64,000 nucleotides of DNA from Dactylosporangium sp. AC04546 (GTDB taxonomy: Bacteria; Actinomycetota; Actinomycetes; Mycobacteriales; Micromonosporaceae). This document shows, piece after piece, positions 34,732 through 43,166 of this stretch (the first letter of the stretch is position 1; each line of letters opens with the position of its first letter). The translations under genes and the position numbers were made by a program. The stretch lies in the NCBI RefSeq assembly GCF_022095675.1, contig NZ_JAHYSG010000003.1:124001-188000 (forward strand), in the 5' to 3' direction. Below the pieces are notes generated by a model, which saw only the letters and a list, made by a program, of their open reading frames with translations, was not told the DNA's origin and ran no database searches.

Positions 34732-36628
34732 GTCGTCCCCGCGCACGCGGGGGTGGTCCCGCGCCCACCACCAGGGCGGTCGCCTCGTCGGTGTCGTCCC
34801 CGCGCACGCGGGGGTGGTCCCCTGGAGCACTACGCGCCGCCGCAGAGCCCGCAGTCGTCCCCGCGCACTCGGGGGTGGTCCGAGCCACCGAGCGCGCTCG
34901 GTGAAACCGTGACCGTCGTCCCCGCGCACGCGGGGGTGGTCCCGTGTGGCGCTACGAGGCGCGCTACCGCCTGGTGTCGTCCCCGCGCACGCGGGGGGGT
35001 CCGCCGCCAGCTATTACGTCGAGCCGACAGCGCTGGTCGTCCCCGCGCACGCGGGGGTGGTCCCATGCGGCCGCCGGGCCGCTGGAACGCCACCAGGTCG
35101 TCCCCGCGCACGCGGGGGTGGTCCGTTCATCTGCCAGGACGAGGCCCGACGTGGCAGGTCGTCCCCGCGCACACGGGGGTGGTCCGCTCTACGCGCGGTG
35201 CGTGCTGCTCGCCGCGGCGTCGTCCCCGCGCACACGGGGGTCGTCCGGCCGCGACATACCTGCCCACCCTGTCGACTGGGTCGTCCCCGCGCACGCGGGG
35301 GTTCGACATGTCGTCCCCGCGCACGCGGGGGGTGGTCCGGAGCTGGGCAAGGCCTGGTCGGGGTTGCAGCTGTCGTCCCCGCACACGCGGGGGTGGTCCC
35401 AGCAGCGTGAGGAACTGGTCGCCGTCCTCGATGTCGTCCCCGCGCACGCGGGGGTGGTCCCCCGCCGTTCTGCTGTGTGTGTGGTGGCCGGATCGTCGTC
35501 CCCGCGCACGCGGGGGTGGTCCCCGCAAGTGAGCGGGGTCCCGAACACCATCAGCGTCGTCCCCGCGCACGCGGGGGTGGTCCGCAGACCTACACCTCCG
35601 CGGCGCTGTCGGCGGCGTCGTCCCCGCGCACGCGGGGGTGGTCCGAAGTGAGACGGGCCGAGACGGCACTCCCCGCCGTCGTCCCCGCGCACGCGGGGGT
35701 GGTCCGATGTACCGCACGCGCTTCGTGCCGTAGATGACGTCGTCCCCGCGCACGCGGGGGTGGTCCGATGTACCGCACGCGCTTCGTGCCGTAGATGACG
35801 TCGTCCCCGCGCACGCGGGGGTGGTCCGATGTACCGCACGCGCTTCGTGCCGTAGATGACGTCGTCCCCGCGCACGCGGGGGTGGTCCCCAGGTAGCACG
35901 GAGTGTCCACCGTGGTACTCCGTCGTCACCGCGCACGCGGGGGTGGTCCCGACGCCGCCGAGGGGTCGGCGCATACGTACTCGTCGTCCCCGCGCACGCG
36001 GGGGTGGTCCGTACCTCCGGAACCTCATGGACAACGTCGGCATGTCGTCCCGCGCACGCGGGGGTGGTCCGCCGGGCCGGCGGGCTGCTCGAACGTGAAC
36101 TGCGTCGTCCCCGCGCACGCGGGGGTGGTCCGGACGTCCAGGGCGCCGACTCCAACAACAACGTGTCGTCCCCGCGCACGCGGGGGTGGTCCCGACGTGG
36201 GCGAGATCAGCTTTGCCGACGCGCAGTCGTCCCCGCGCACGCGGGGGTGGTCCCGCTACCTGGCGCGACCGCGGACATGATCACCGTCGTGCCCGCGCAC
36301 GCGGGGGTCGTCCCCGAAGCCCACCTGCCCGCCGTCGTGTTGGCCTCGTCCCAGGGCACACGGGGCTGGTCTGCGGCGACCGGGACCGCCGAGCTGTCGT
36401 ACGCGGTCGTCCCCGCGCACTCGGGGTGGTCCGTACTCCGCGACGGAGCCGGTGAGCATGACGTCGTCGTCCCCGCGCACGCGGGGGCCGGTGAAGAATG
36501 GTGACCATTCCCCTGCCCTCGCGTCGTCCCCGCGCACGCGCGGGTGGTCCCAACTGGCCGAAGCCGGGGCCGTCATGACCCGGGTCGTCCCCGCGCCGTC
36601 GGCCTCACGTCGTCCCCGAGCGCAGAGG
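34732..36628 (+). CRISPR. CRISPR array 2, type I-E repeat, about 31 repeats, no leader
   Basis: Same 28-bp repeat and orientation as array 1. There is no leader; it starts abruptly beside a transposase remnant. One spacer (starting GATGTACCGC) occurs three times in a row at 35704-35858. Two repeats at 35281 and 35310 are separated by only 8 nt, a clear internal deletion. Repeats degrade strongly from about 36.28 kb. The last complete spacer (CCAACTGGCCGAAGCC...) is also the last complete spacer of array 3. crRNA expression would need an outside promoter. Confidence 0.97.
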
Positions 36629-36925
36629 GCCATCTCGCCCTCCTCGTCGGTTCCCGGGCCAGGCTGCCCCCAGGTTCAACCAGGCCACTGGCGATGGCAC
36701 AGCGGAGAGGTCCTTCACCTCCCTCGACTACGTGCGCCTCGTGGCGCACCGTCCTAACCATTGATCTACCCCGTCCGTTGCCGACAACGTGCCTTTGCGC
36801 ATGCACTCCACGTATTCGTGTTCACTCGCCACTTGAACCCACCCTCGCCGATCGGCAGGCTGACCTGCGCACACAGCAGCGGCGACGACCCCAACTGGGC
36901 ACCATCTAGCTGCTCGTATACGCTG
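36629..36925 (+). repeat. Conserved post-array tail, copy 2 (internally deleted)
   Basis: Matches the tails at 17610 and 45311 from GAGGGCCAT through CCGTTGCCGACAACG, then jumps to GCGCATGCACTCCACG, lacking about 220 nt present in the other copies. It leads into tRNA-like copy 2. Confidence 0.8.
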
Positions 36926-37021
36926 GTTGATTAGGCATCTCAGCATTGGTAGAGTCTGCGCATGGACACGCGTTTTGCGCGTGTATCCCACAAATGGGGG
37001 TTCAAGTCCCCCCTTCGACAC
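36926..37021 (+). other. tRNA-like sequence, copy 2 (candidate attachment site)
   Basis: As copy 1 but with an intact hairpin (ACACGCG/CGCGTGT) and full T-arm (GGGGGTTCAAGTCCCCC). It is followed by GTTAAC and the second serine recombinase, as in copy 1. Acceptor strands do not pair, so a functional tRNA is unlikely. Confidence 0.55.
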
Positions 37022-37059
37022 GTTAACTCCCTGCCCGGCGACAAATTGGGCGCAACGGA

Positions 37060-38451
37060 TCAGACCGGAGCCGCCGGATCGAGCGAGCATCTGGTCTCGC
37101 CGCAGGTCACGACGAGCCGTTGCTGGCGAAGATGGTCGGCAAGCTGCTGGGGCGTCAGTGCAGCCCTGGCAGCCGTGCCGCCGTCGGCGAGCAGTATCCG
37201 GATCAGCTCGACCAACTGGTCCTCGCGCACGTAGAGATTGCGTCGGCGGCCACTCGGTCTCGGCTTCACACTCGTATGGCCATGCTGGCAGCGGTAGGCA
37301 GGCCTACCATGCGACCAGCACGACTCGAGCCGTCGCCGACACAGCCGGCACCGCAGCAGACCCACAAACTGGTAGTGGCGACCGGCCCGAGGCGCTGGCA
37401 GCGCCTGTACCGCCTGTACGGCGATGAAGTCCTGTTCAGAGACCAGCGGCGGATGCGCGATCTGCCTGGACACCACCCACTGCTCAGTAGCCGCCCACCG
37501 CTGGGTTTTGAACGGTCCAGGCAGGTGCGGCGGCGTGTGATGGGCGGGCTGGCGGTTCCAGACCTGCCGGCCGGTGTACTTCGCGTTCATCAGGATCGCT
37601 CGCACGGTCGTCAACCCCCAAGCGGTCCCGGCCCGGTGCGGGTTGCGTGCCGCGTCGGCCCGCGAGGGGCACGGCACACCGTTGCTGTTGAGCTCGGCGG
37701 CGATGCTCGACACGCTGCGGCCGGTGAGCCGCTGTGCGAAGATCCACCGCACCGTCGGCGCGGTCACTGGATCTGGGTCGTAGCGCTGCAACCGCCTCCC
37801 CCACTTTGCATGCATCGGGTTCGGGTGCGGCCCGGCGTCGACCAGCCGGTACCCGTACAACGGCCGGCCACCGAGGAACCGACCCTCGTCGCGAGCCTGA
37901 CCCCGCATCGCCTGCAACGCCCGCCACCGCGCCCGCAACACCTCCCGCTTCGACTGCGCACCCAGCAGCATCACCAACGCCCGATGCGACGCATCACCAA
38001 GATCCAACGGGCCATGCGCCTCCGGCAGCCACAACTGCACCCCGCAGGCCTCGAACTGCGGCAGCAACGACAGCAGCTGCGTACCGCAGAACGCCCGCTC
38101 GTACTCCCCCACCACCACCGCGTCGAAGCCCCGGTCTGGGTCAGCGAAGCGGTCCACCAACACCGCCGCCTGTGGCCGACCCGGCCACGACAACCGCCGA
38201 CTCCGCGACGTATCGAAGTACTCCACCACGATCCGACCGTGCCCCGCGATCAACTCCTCGGCCGCGTCGCGCTGCCACCGCCGCGACGACTCCCGCTCCT
38301 GGAAATCCACCGTCGACACCCGTCCATAGAACGCGAACCGCAGGCCACCCACGCCATCCGCAGGCCGCCGACGCAAGCGGCCCGCAGGACGCGCCTGGGT
38401 CACCCACCGCGTCAGCAGATCATCGCCGCCTACATCGGAATCGACCGACAC
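37060..38451 (-). CDS. Large serine recombinase, unit B
   Basis: Homologue of the unit A enzyme, about 463 aa. The resolvase domain has FYGRVSTVDFQERESSRRWQ with the catalytic Ser, then VVVGEYERAFCGTQ. GRFLGGRPLYGYRLVDAGPHP is identical to the unit A protein, and the zinc ribbon (LLRCRLCRRR...YRCQHG) is kept. Differences are spread along the protein, so this is not a recent duplicate. The GTG at 38451 (VSVDSDVGG) follows GTGAG and aligns with the unit A start; ATG codons at 38532 and 38526 are alternatives. The stop lies 38 nt from tRNA-like copy 2. Confidence 0.9.
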   Translation of the reverse strand: MSVDSDVGGDDLLTRWVTQARPAGRLRRRPADGVGGLRFAFYGRVSTVDFQERESSRRWQRDAAEELIAGHGRIVVEYFDTSRSRRLSWPGRPQAAVLVDRFADPDRGFDAVVVGEYERAFCGTQLLSLLPQFEACGVQLWLPEAHGPLDLGDASHRALVMLLGAQSKREVLRARWRALQAMRGQARDEGRFLGGRPLYGYRLVDAGPHPNPMHAKWGRRLQRYDPDPVTAPTVRWIFAQRLTGRSVSSIAAELNSNGVPCPSRADAARNPHRAGTAWGLTTVRAILMNAKYTGRQVWNRQPAHHTPPHLPGPFKTQRWAATEQWVVSRQIAHPPLVSEQDFIAVQAVQALPAPRAGRHYQFVGLLRCRLCRRRLESCWSHGRPAYRCQHGHTSVKPRPSGRRRNLYVREDQLVELIRILLADGGTAARAALTPQQLADHLRQQRLVVTCGETRCSLDPAAPV

Positions 38452-38593
38452 CTCACGCTCCCGAACCACGCCAGCACTACCGAGTAGCACCGCGGCACCC
38501 ACCGCGCGTGCCGCCTCGCATGGCATGAGCATGCCGACGCCGCCTTTGCCCGGGCAGGGGCGAAAGTCCCCGTCCGGCCAGGACCACGCAGAT

Positions 38594-38940
38594 TCAGCAG
38601 CTCGCCGAACGTGGGGTCCGCCCTGATCGGGCAGCCGTCAACGACCGGATGCCCGAGCGATCGTGGCCCGCGCCGCTCCCCCTACCGACCGCAGCGAGGA
38701 CCCGGGCCGCGACCGCTATGTCCGTCAGCCGGGACTCATCGCGACCCATTCCCCGATCGCGGTGTAGGAGCGGTAGCCAGCCACCACCGCGCACCCTGCG
38801 GCGGTGACCACGACGACCAGCTGATGGCGGATGCCCCGGCGGGCGCGCGGATCGGGCACCCCCGCAGCCATCTGCTGCGTGGAGAGTCCGACCGGTGCGG
38901 CCGACAGCGAGGCGATCAGCGATGATGGCGATGCGGGCAT
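38594..38940 (-). pseudogene. ISAs1-type transposase, N-terminal remnant
   Basis: The frame from ATG 38940 reads SLIASLSAAPVGLS, then DPRARRGIRHQLVVVVTAAGCAVVAGYRSYTAIGEWVA. This is the transposase-associated N-terminal domain of ISAs1-family elements. It ends after about 70 residues and the catalytic domain is missing. Confidence 0.7.
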
Positions 38941-39237
38941 GACTCACTTCGGAAGCGATCAACAAGGCATAGAGAACCTCGATGATCTTCTGAACCGGTC
39001 ATGCCGCCCTGCTACCTCCAGCAAGGGCGCGTCTACACCAACCACCTCAAGCCGGACACCCCATCAAGACTTTGCCGGAGCCCTGGCTCCGACGCCTGGG
39101 ACGCCACCGACTTGACCGCGACCCCACGGACGAGGAACCGGGCGCCTGAAACGTCGGCAGGTCGAACGGCGCGGCAGCATGACGTTGCGGTTGATGGCCG
39201 CCCGGCATCCCGGGTCGTGCGCCCACGAACGCAGCTG

Positions 39238-40083
39238 TTACCTCCGGCAGAAGTCCTCAATCGGTATGGCAGCGTTGATGATCAGGGCGAAGATGCGCCG
39301 ATACTCGGCAACCTCCACCGGCTCATCCAGGTAAACGGCGCCGATGTGCGACTCGAGGTAGACGACGTCTGGGTCGTCGGGATCCTCGAATTCCAGGATG
39401 CGGAATGCGCCGGCCATGGCGGCGTGTGCGCCGGCCGCGAAGGTCAGCACCTTGATCTGCACATGGTTATGCCGTGCGAGCTGTCGTAGGTGTTGGATCT
39501 GCGCCGCCAGCACCGCCTCACCGCCGACTGGACGGCGCAACGCGCCCTCTCCGAGGATGGTGACGACCTGCGGCGGCGACACTCGCGTGAACAGCGCTTT
39601 TTGCCGCTGCATCCGCAGCTTCACTTGCCGCCCTACGGCTTCAATATCAGCCGGCTGTTCGGCGCGGAACACCGCGTGGGCGTACTGCTCGGTTTGCAGC
39701 TCGCCCGGCACGATCTCGCCGTCATAGATGAAGATGCTGCTGGCGCTCGCCTCAAGCCCTACGTATAGCTTGAACCAGTCCGGCACCACTGGGCTGGCAT
39801 CCCACCACTCGGCTCGTGAGGTGCCCAGCGCCAGTTCCGCAAGAGCGTCGGCGATGGCGCTGTCGACGCCGTACAGCCAGCACAATGCCCGCACGTTGGC
39901 TGGTGACACGGGCACCTTGCCGGTTTCGAAGCGGTGCAGCGTCGGCTCGGAAAAACCGAGCTTCGCCTCAGCAACCTCACGTCTAGTTTTGCCGGTTGCC
40001 ATTCGCAACCGGAGCAGCCGACGGCCGAGCGCTCGACGAGCCACCCGCTGCCCCGAAACTGGCACTGCTCTACCCCAATCCAT
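39238..40083 (-). CDS. XRE-family HTH regulator with DUF5753-like C-terminus
   Basis: Protein of 281 aa with an N-terminal HTH (LGRRLLRLRMATGKTRREVAEAKLGFSEPTLHRFETGKVPVSPANVRAL). A C-terminal sensor-like domain is typical of actinobacterial DUF5753 proteins (YVGLEASASSIFIYDGEIVPGELQTEQYAHAVFRA, RQKALFTRVSPPQVVTILGEGALRRPVG, LEFEDPDDPDVVYLES). These usually pair with a small DUF397 protein, which was not found here. The start is ATG at 40083. It is probably a stray regulator left in unit B; its target is unknown. Confidence 0.88.
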   Translation of the reverse strand: MDWGRAVPVSGQRVARRALGRRLLRLRMATGKTRREVAEAKLGFSEPTLHRFETGKVPVSPANVRALCWLYGVDSAIADALAELALGTSRAEWWDASPVVPDWFKLYVGLEASASSIFIYDGEIVPGELQTEQYAHAVFRAEQPADIEAVGRQVKLRMQRQKALFTRVSPPQVVTILGEGALRRPVGGEAVLAAQIQHLRQLARHNHVQIKVLTFAAGAHAAMAGAFRILEFEDPDDPDVVYLESHIGAVYLDEPVEVAEYRRIFALIINAAIPIEDFCRR

Positions 40084-41273
40084 CCCCAGGCTAATTCATG
40101 CGATATCGGACGCATCTGCCCATAACTTGACAGAGATGCAACTACACGTTCGGTCCCCTCAAGCACGTCCGTGATCGCGCGCCCCAGGCATCTCGAGCAC
40201 AGATACGTGACGGCGCCCGCCCATTGACCGCGCCTGCATGAACATCTTCTGCTCATCGTCTCAATGTCGACCGGCATGCCGTGACGCAGGCCCGACGCTG
40301 CCCACCGGGCAGATGGGCGATGGGTTGAGGACTGCACTGGCGCATGCGTCGCTGCAGAAACGTCTCGACGCTGGTGAAGCATGACTAGCCCGCCATGGCC
40401 GGTGCCAGTATCGGCCAGACGTCGAGCGGCCGACGCGGACACGACAGCGTGTCGACGGGCACGGGGTAAGGGAGTCATGCCCTACTTTACGCGAGGGGTG
40501 AAAGTTTTCATGGTGAGATCTTGCTTGCATAGCCACATGGCTCTCAGCTAGTGTACACCGGTCTCTCTTTCACCACGAAAGAAAGTAGGTCAACCCAGGC
40601 ATGCGGGCAAGTGTGGGACCCGGATCTTTCTTTCATAGTGAAAGAGAGGGCAGCGAAGCATCCGACAGACCGGCATCTCTCCCACCGATCGTGGGAGGCT
40701 CACTCAGCACACGACAGGTGCGGTCCCTTACGACGTGCCGGCAGCCTCCGTCAACGCTCAAGAAGATCAAATCCGCGCACGATCTCCCAGTAGATGCGGC
40801 CACCGATCCAGCGGCAGGTGACGTACTAGAGCTAACGTCAGCAACTGCCCACAACCGATCACCACCGCAGTTCCGCAGGATCAGCCCTCGTCAATCATCC
40901 GCCTACCGGTGCGGCACCCACAGACCCCATCGAGTTCCTCGCCCCGGCACAGCGGCAACAAACAGTGATGCAACGACGAGGTCGCATGCACCCTCCCCAG
41001 GCAGGTGCTCCGGGAGAACCGTGCCGGCGAAAGCGTACGGGCCATCAGTCGTCCTTTGCCGAGGCATTTCGACTGGTCGTTGACACTGCGCGACCGGCCA
41101 CGAGGCCGTTTTCAGCGCCGCAACACCGATGCCTTGATCAGCTACGACAACTCGTTGAAGGGGTGCGAACCGGCCAGCCTCTGAAAGCACAAAAGCGACC
41201 CGGGACGGCCATCCACTGTGGGTCGCTTAGTGCGCGAATTGACACGCCCGGTCCAACGGAAGTGACACACGCT
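40084..41273. other. Intergenic, 1.2 kb, no confident gene
   Basis: Contains the paired palindromes described separately. A minus-strand frame at about 40130-40260 reads CSCRRGQWAGAVTYLCSRC, a possible zinc-finger remnant, but it lacks a convincing start and runs into other frames. Confidence 0.4.
40563..40648. repeat. Pair of inverted 23-bp near-palindromes
   Basis: CTCTCTTTCACCACGAAAG (40563-40581, continuing AAAG) and CTTTCTTTCATAGTGAAAG (40626-40644, continuing AGAG) are reverse complements over 23 bp with two mismatches in the centre. Each is itself nearly palindromic (CTTTC...GAAAG). This could be a double operator or the ends of a small mobile sequence. Confidence 0.6.
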
Positions 41274-41489
41274 ATGACAACCTTACATTCAAAACGCAAC
41301 CGGCGCCACGACGACGGCAATGGGGGCGGACCCCCGCCGCTCCCGTTACACTGGCTGGTCATCGCCGCGATCGCCGCAGTGATCGGCAGCATCACGCATC
41401 ACGAAACCGGCTCACTCGGCGCAGCGATCGCAGCCGGGCTTGGCGCAGCAAGCGTGCTGTACGGGCTGATGCGGCGCCGTCGACGCTGA
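41274..41489 (+). CDS. Small membrane protein, 71 aa
   Basis: Begins MTTLHSKRNRRHDDGNGGG, followed by two hydrophobic helices (LHWLVIAAIAAVIGSI and GAAIAAGLGAASVLYGLM) and a basic RRRRR end. That gives a two-helix hairpin with the charged termini inside by the positive-inside rule. The ATG at 41274 has GGAAGTG about 10 nt upstream. A good terminator hairpin follows directly, which supports a real transcript. Function unknown. Confidence 0.6.
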   Translation: MTTLHSKRNRRHDDGNGGGPPPLPLHWLVIAAIAAVIGSITHHETGSLGAAIAAGLGAASVLYGLMRRRRR

Positions 41490-41498
41490 TTGGGTCCG

Positions 41499-41539
41499 AA
41501 TCGAGGGCCGCTGGGCATAACTCTTGGCGGCCCTCGATT
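41499..41539 (+). terminator. Hairpin terminator after the 71-aa gene
   Basis: AATCGAGGGCCGC (41499-41511) pairs perfectly with GCGGCCCTCGATT (41527-41539) across a 15-nt loop, 10 nt after the stop codon. There is no long T run, as is common in actinomycetes. Confidence 0.6.
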
Positions 41540-41942
41540 GGGGTCGTTTGGACGCCAAGATCACCAAGCGCCGAGATCCGCGGCCGTCGAAGCTGGCACC
41601 CCGCGCTTGGCGCGTCACCCGCCCTGTGGGGTGTCAATACTCAGCCAAGCCCACGACCTGGGCATTGTCCGAAGCTGGTCTGGCGGTGGCGTTCCGAAGA
41701 TGAACGCGTTCAAGTTTTAAGACGCGGATCCTGAACGTGTTCAGGCCGATCATGGAGGTCGCTCGAGACGGAAGCCGGAGTGCCAGGCCACGGGCACGGC
41801 CGAGTTTTTCGGCACCGTGCGGGTGTCGAGAACTTATCCGCCCAGCTCGCGGTCACTCCGATCACCACATCGGATCTTGCTACGGTCGGCATCCGCAGCA
41901 TGCATCGGATCGCTATCAGTCACTGGGCGATGATGCCGTCCT

Positions 41943-42621
41943 GTGTTGCTGCGACGGGCGTACCTCGGCGTGACCAACGCGCTCGCGATGCTCCGACTGC
42001 TCTCAATGAGCGATCGGGACAAGGACGCAGAGATCCTCGCCCTCCGACACCAGATCGCGGTCCTTGAACGGCAACTGCACGGTGACCGAGCCCTCGCAGC
42101 CGACTTCTTCGAGACCGTCACCCTGACCGGGGCCAGACTGTACGTCCTGGCCGTCATCGAGCATGCCAGCCGCCGCACGCGCATCCTCGGTGCCACCGCT
42201 CACCCGACCGCCGCCTGGGTCGCCCAGGCCGCCGCAATCTCGTCATGGATCTCGAAGACACAGGCTGCCGGGTCAAGTACCTCATCCGCGACCATGACGG
42301 CAAGTACCCGGCCATGTTCGACACCATCCTCGCTGATGCCGGAATTGCGACCGTGCTCAGCGGTATCCAGGTACCCCGTATGAACTCCGTGATCGAATGC
42401 TGGATCCAAACTTGCCGCCACGAGCTGCTCGACCGGACGTTGATCTGGAACCAGGCACACCTCCTGCACGCCCTACGCGAGTATGAACAGCACTACAACG
42501 CCCACCGACCCCATCGAGGCATCTGGAACGCCAGGCCGCTGCACCCGCTCCCCGAACCGATCGCCGACCCAGCGACGATCCTCCAGCTTCACATCCACCG
42601 ACGCGACCGCCTCGGCGGCCT
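41943..42621 (+). pseudogene. Integrase-core transposase remnant (IS3/IS481-like)
   Basis: Frame one reads [27 protein letters not shown], then skips to [42 protein letters not shown] shifted frame continues with [29 protein letters not shown] and YEQHYNAHRPHRG, the end of a DDE integrase core. The expected HTH middle part is missing, and a frameshift near 42240 breaks the rest. The 3' end is joined directly to the duplicated methyltransferase end. Confidence 0.8.
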
Positions 42622-42998
42622 CCGGTGACATCCTCATCCCCGTCATCGGCCGCGACTTCGTCGCCCGAGTCGCCACAACAGACGAAGAGCTGCAGCCCGA
42701 CCTCCAGGCGCTCCGCGTCGACCCGGACCGGTTCGACCCCTGGTTCGTCGCGGGAGCCCTGTCCCGCAGGGACAACATCCGCACCGCGAGCCGCACATCC
42801 ACCGGCGGAACGCCCCGGATCGACCCCAAACGACTAACCATTCCAGTCCTGGCCATACACGAACAACAGCAGTACGGCCGAGCGTTCCGCCAACTCGCCG
42901 ACTTCCGCGCAGCCCTCGAACACGCCGGAGCCACTGGTGCCGCACTCTCCCACGCGATCAGCGAAGGCCTGACCTCCGGCACCCTCACACCCAGCTGA
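42622..42998 (+). pseudogene. Duplicated 3' end of the DNA methyltransferase gene
   Basis: From CCGGTGACATCCTCATCCCC onward this equals 12320-12696 with few substitutions and the same stop. It encodes only the last 125 residues (DILIPVIGRDFVARV...). It has no start of its own and lies in frame after transposase debris. It was carried along with the CRISPR leader. Confidence 0.92.
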
Positions 42999-43166
42999 CC
43001 CAGACGACCAACGCCCGAGCCGACCGCCGTGGCGGCCGGCCAACCCGTGGTTTCCGCGAGGCCCGAGTGCGACAATGCTTTCCGATTCATCGCACTGTTG
43101 GATCGACGTCGTCAGCAAGTGAACAAAATCGACAATCTTGAACTTCAACGCGCCAGGTCAGGAAGT
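42999..43166 (+). promoter_or_regulatory. CRISPR leader of array 3 (duplicate of leader 1)
   Basis: Same 168 nt as 12697-12864 at a constant offset of 30302. Only two changes were seen near the array (GACAATCTTGAACTT for GACCATCTTGATCTT). Array 3 may therefore still be transcribed and acquire spacers. Confidence 0.85.

Noticed and set aside
40130-40260. Zinc-finger-like minus-strand frame (CSCRRGQWAGAVTYLCSRC)
   Set aside because: It lacks a supported start and merges with frames that overlap the XRE gene; at most a remnant.
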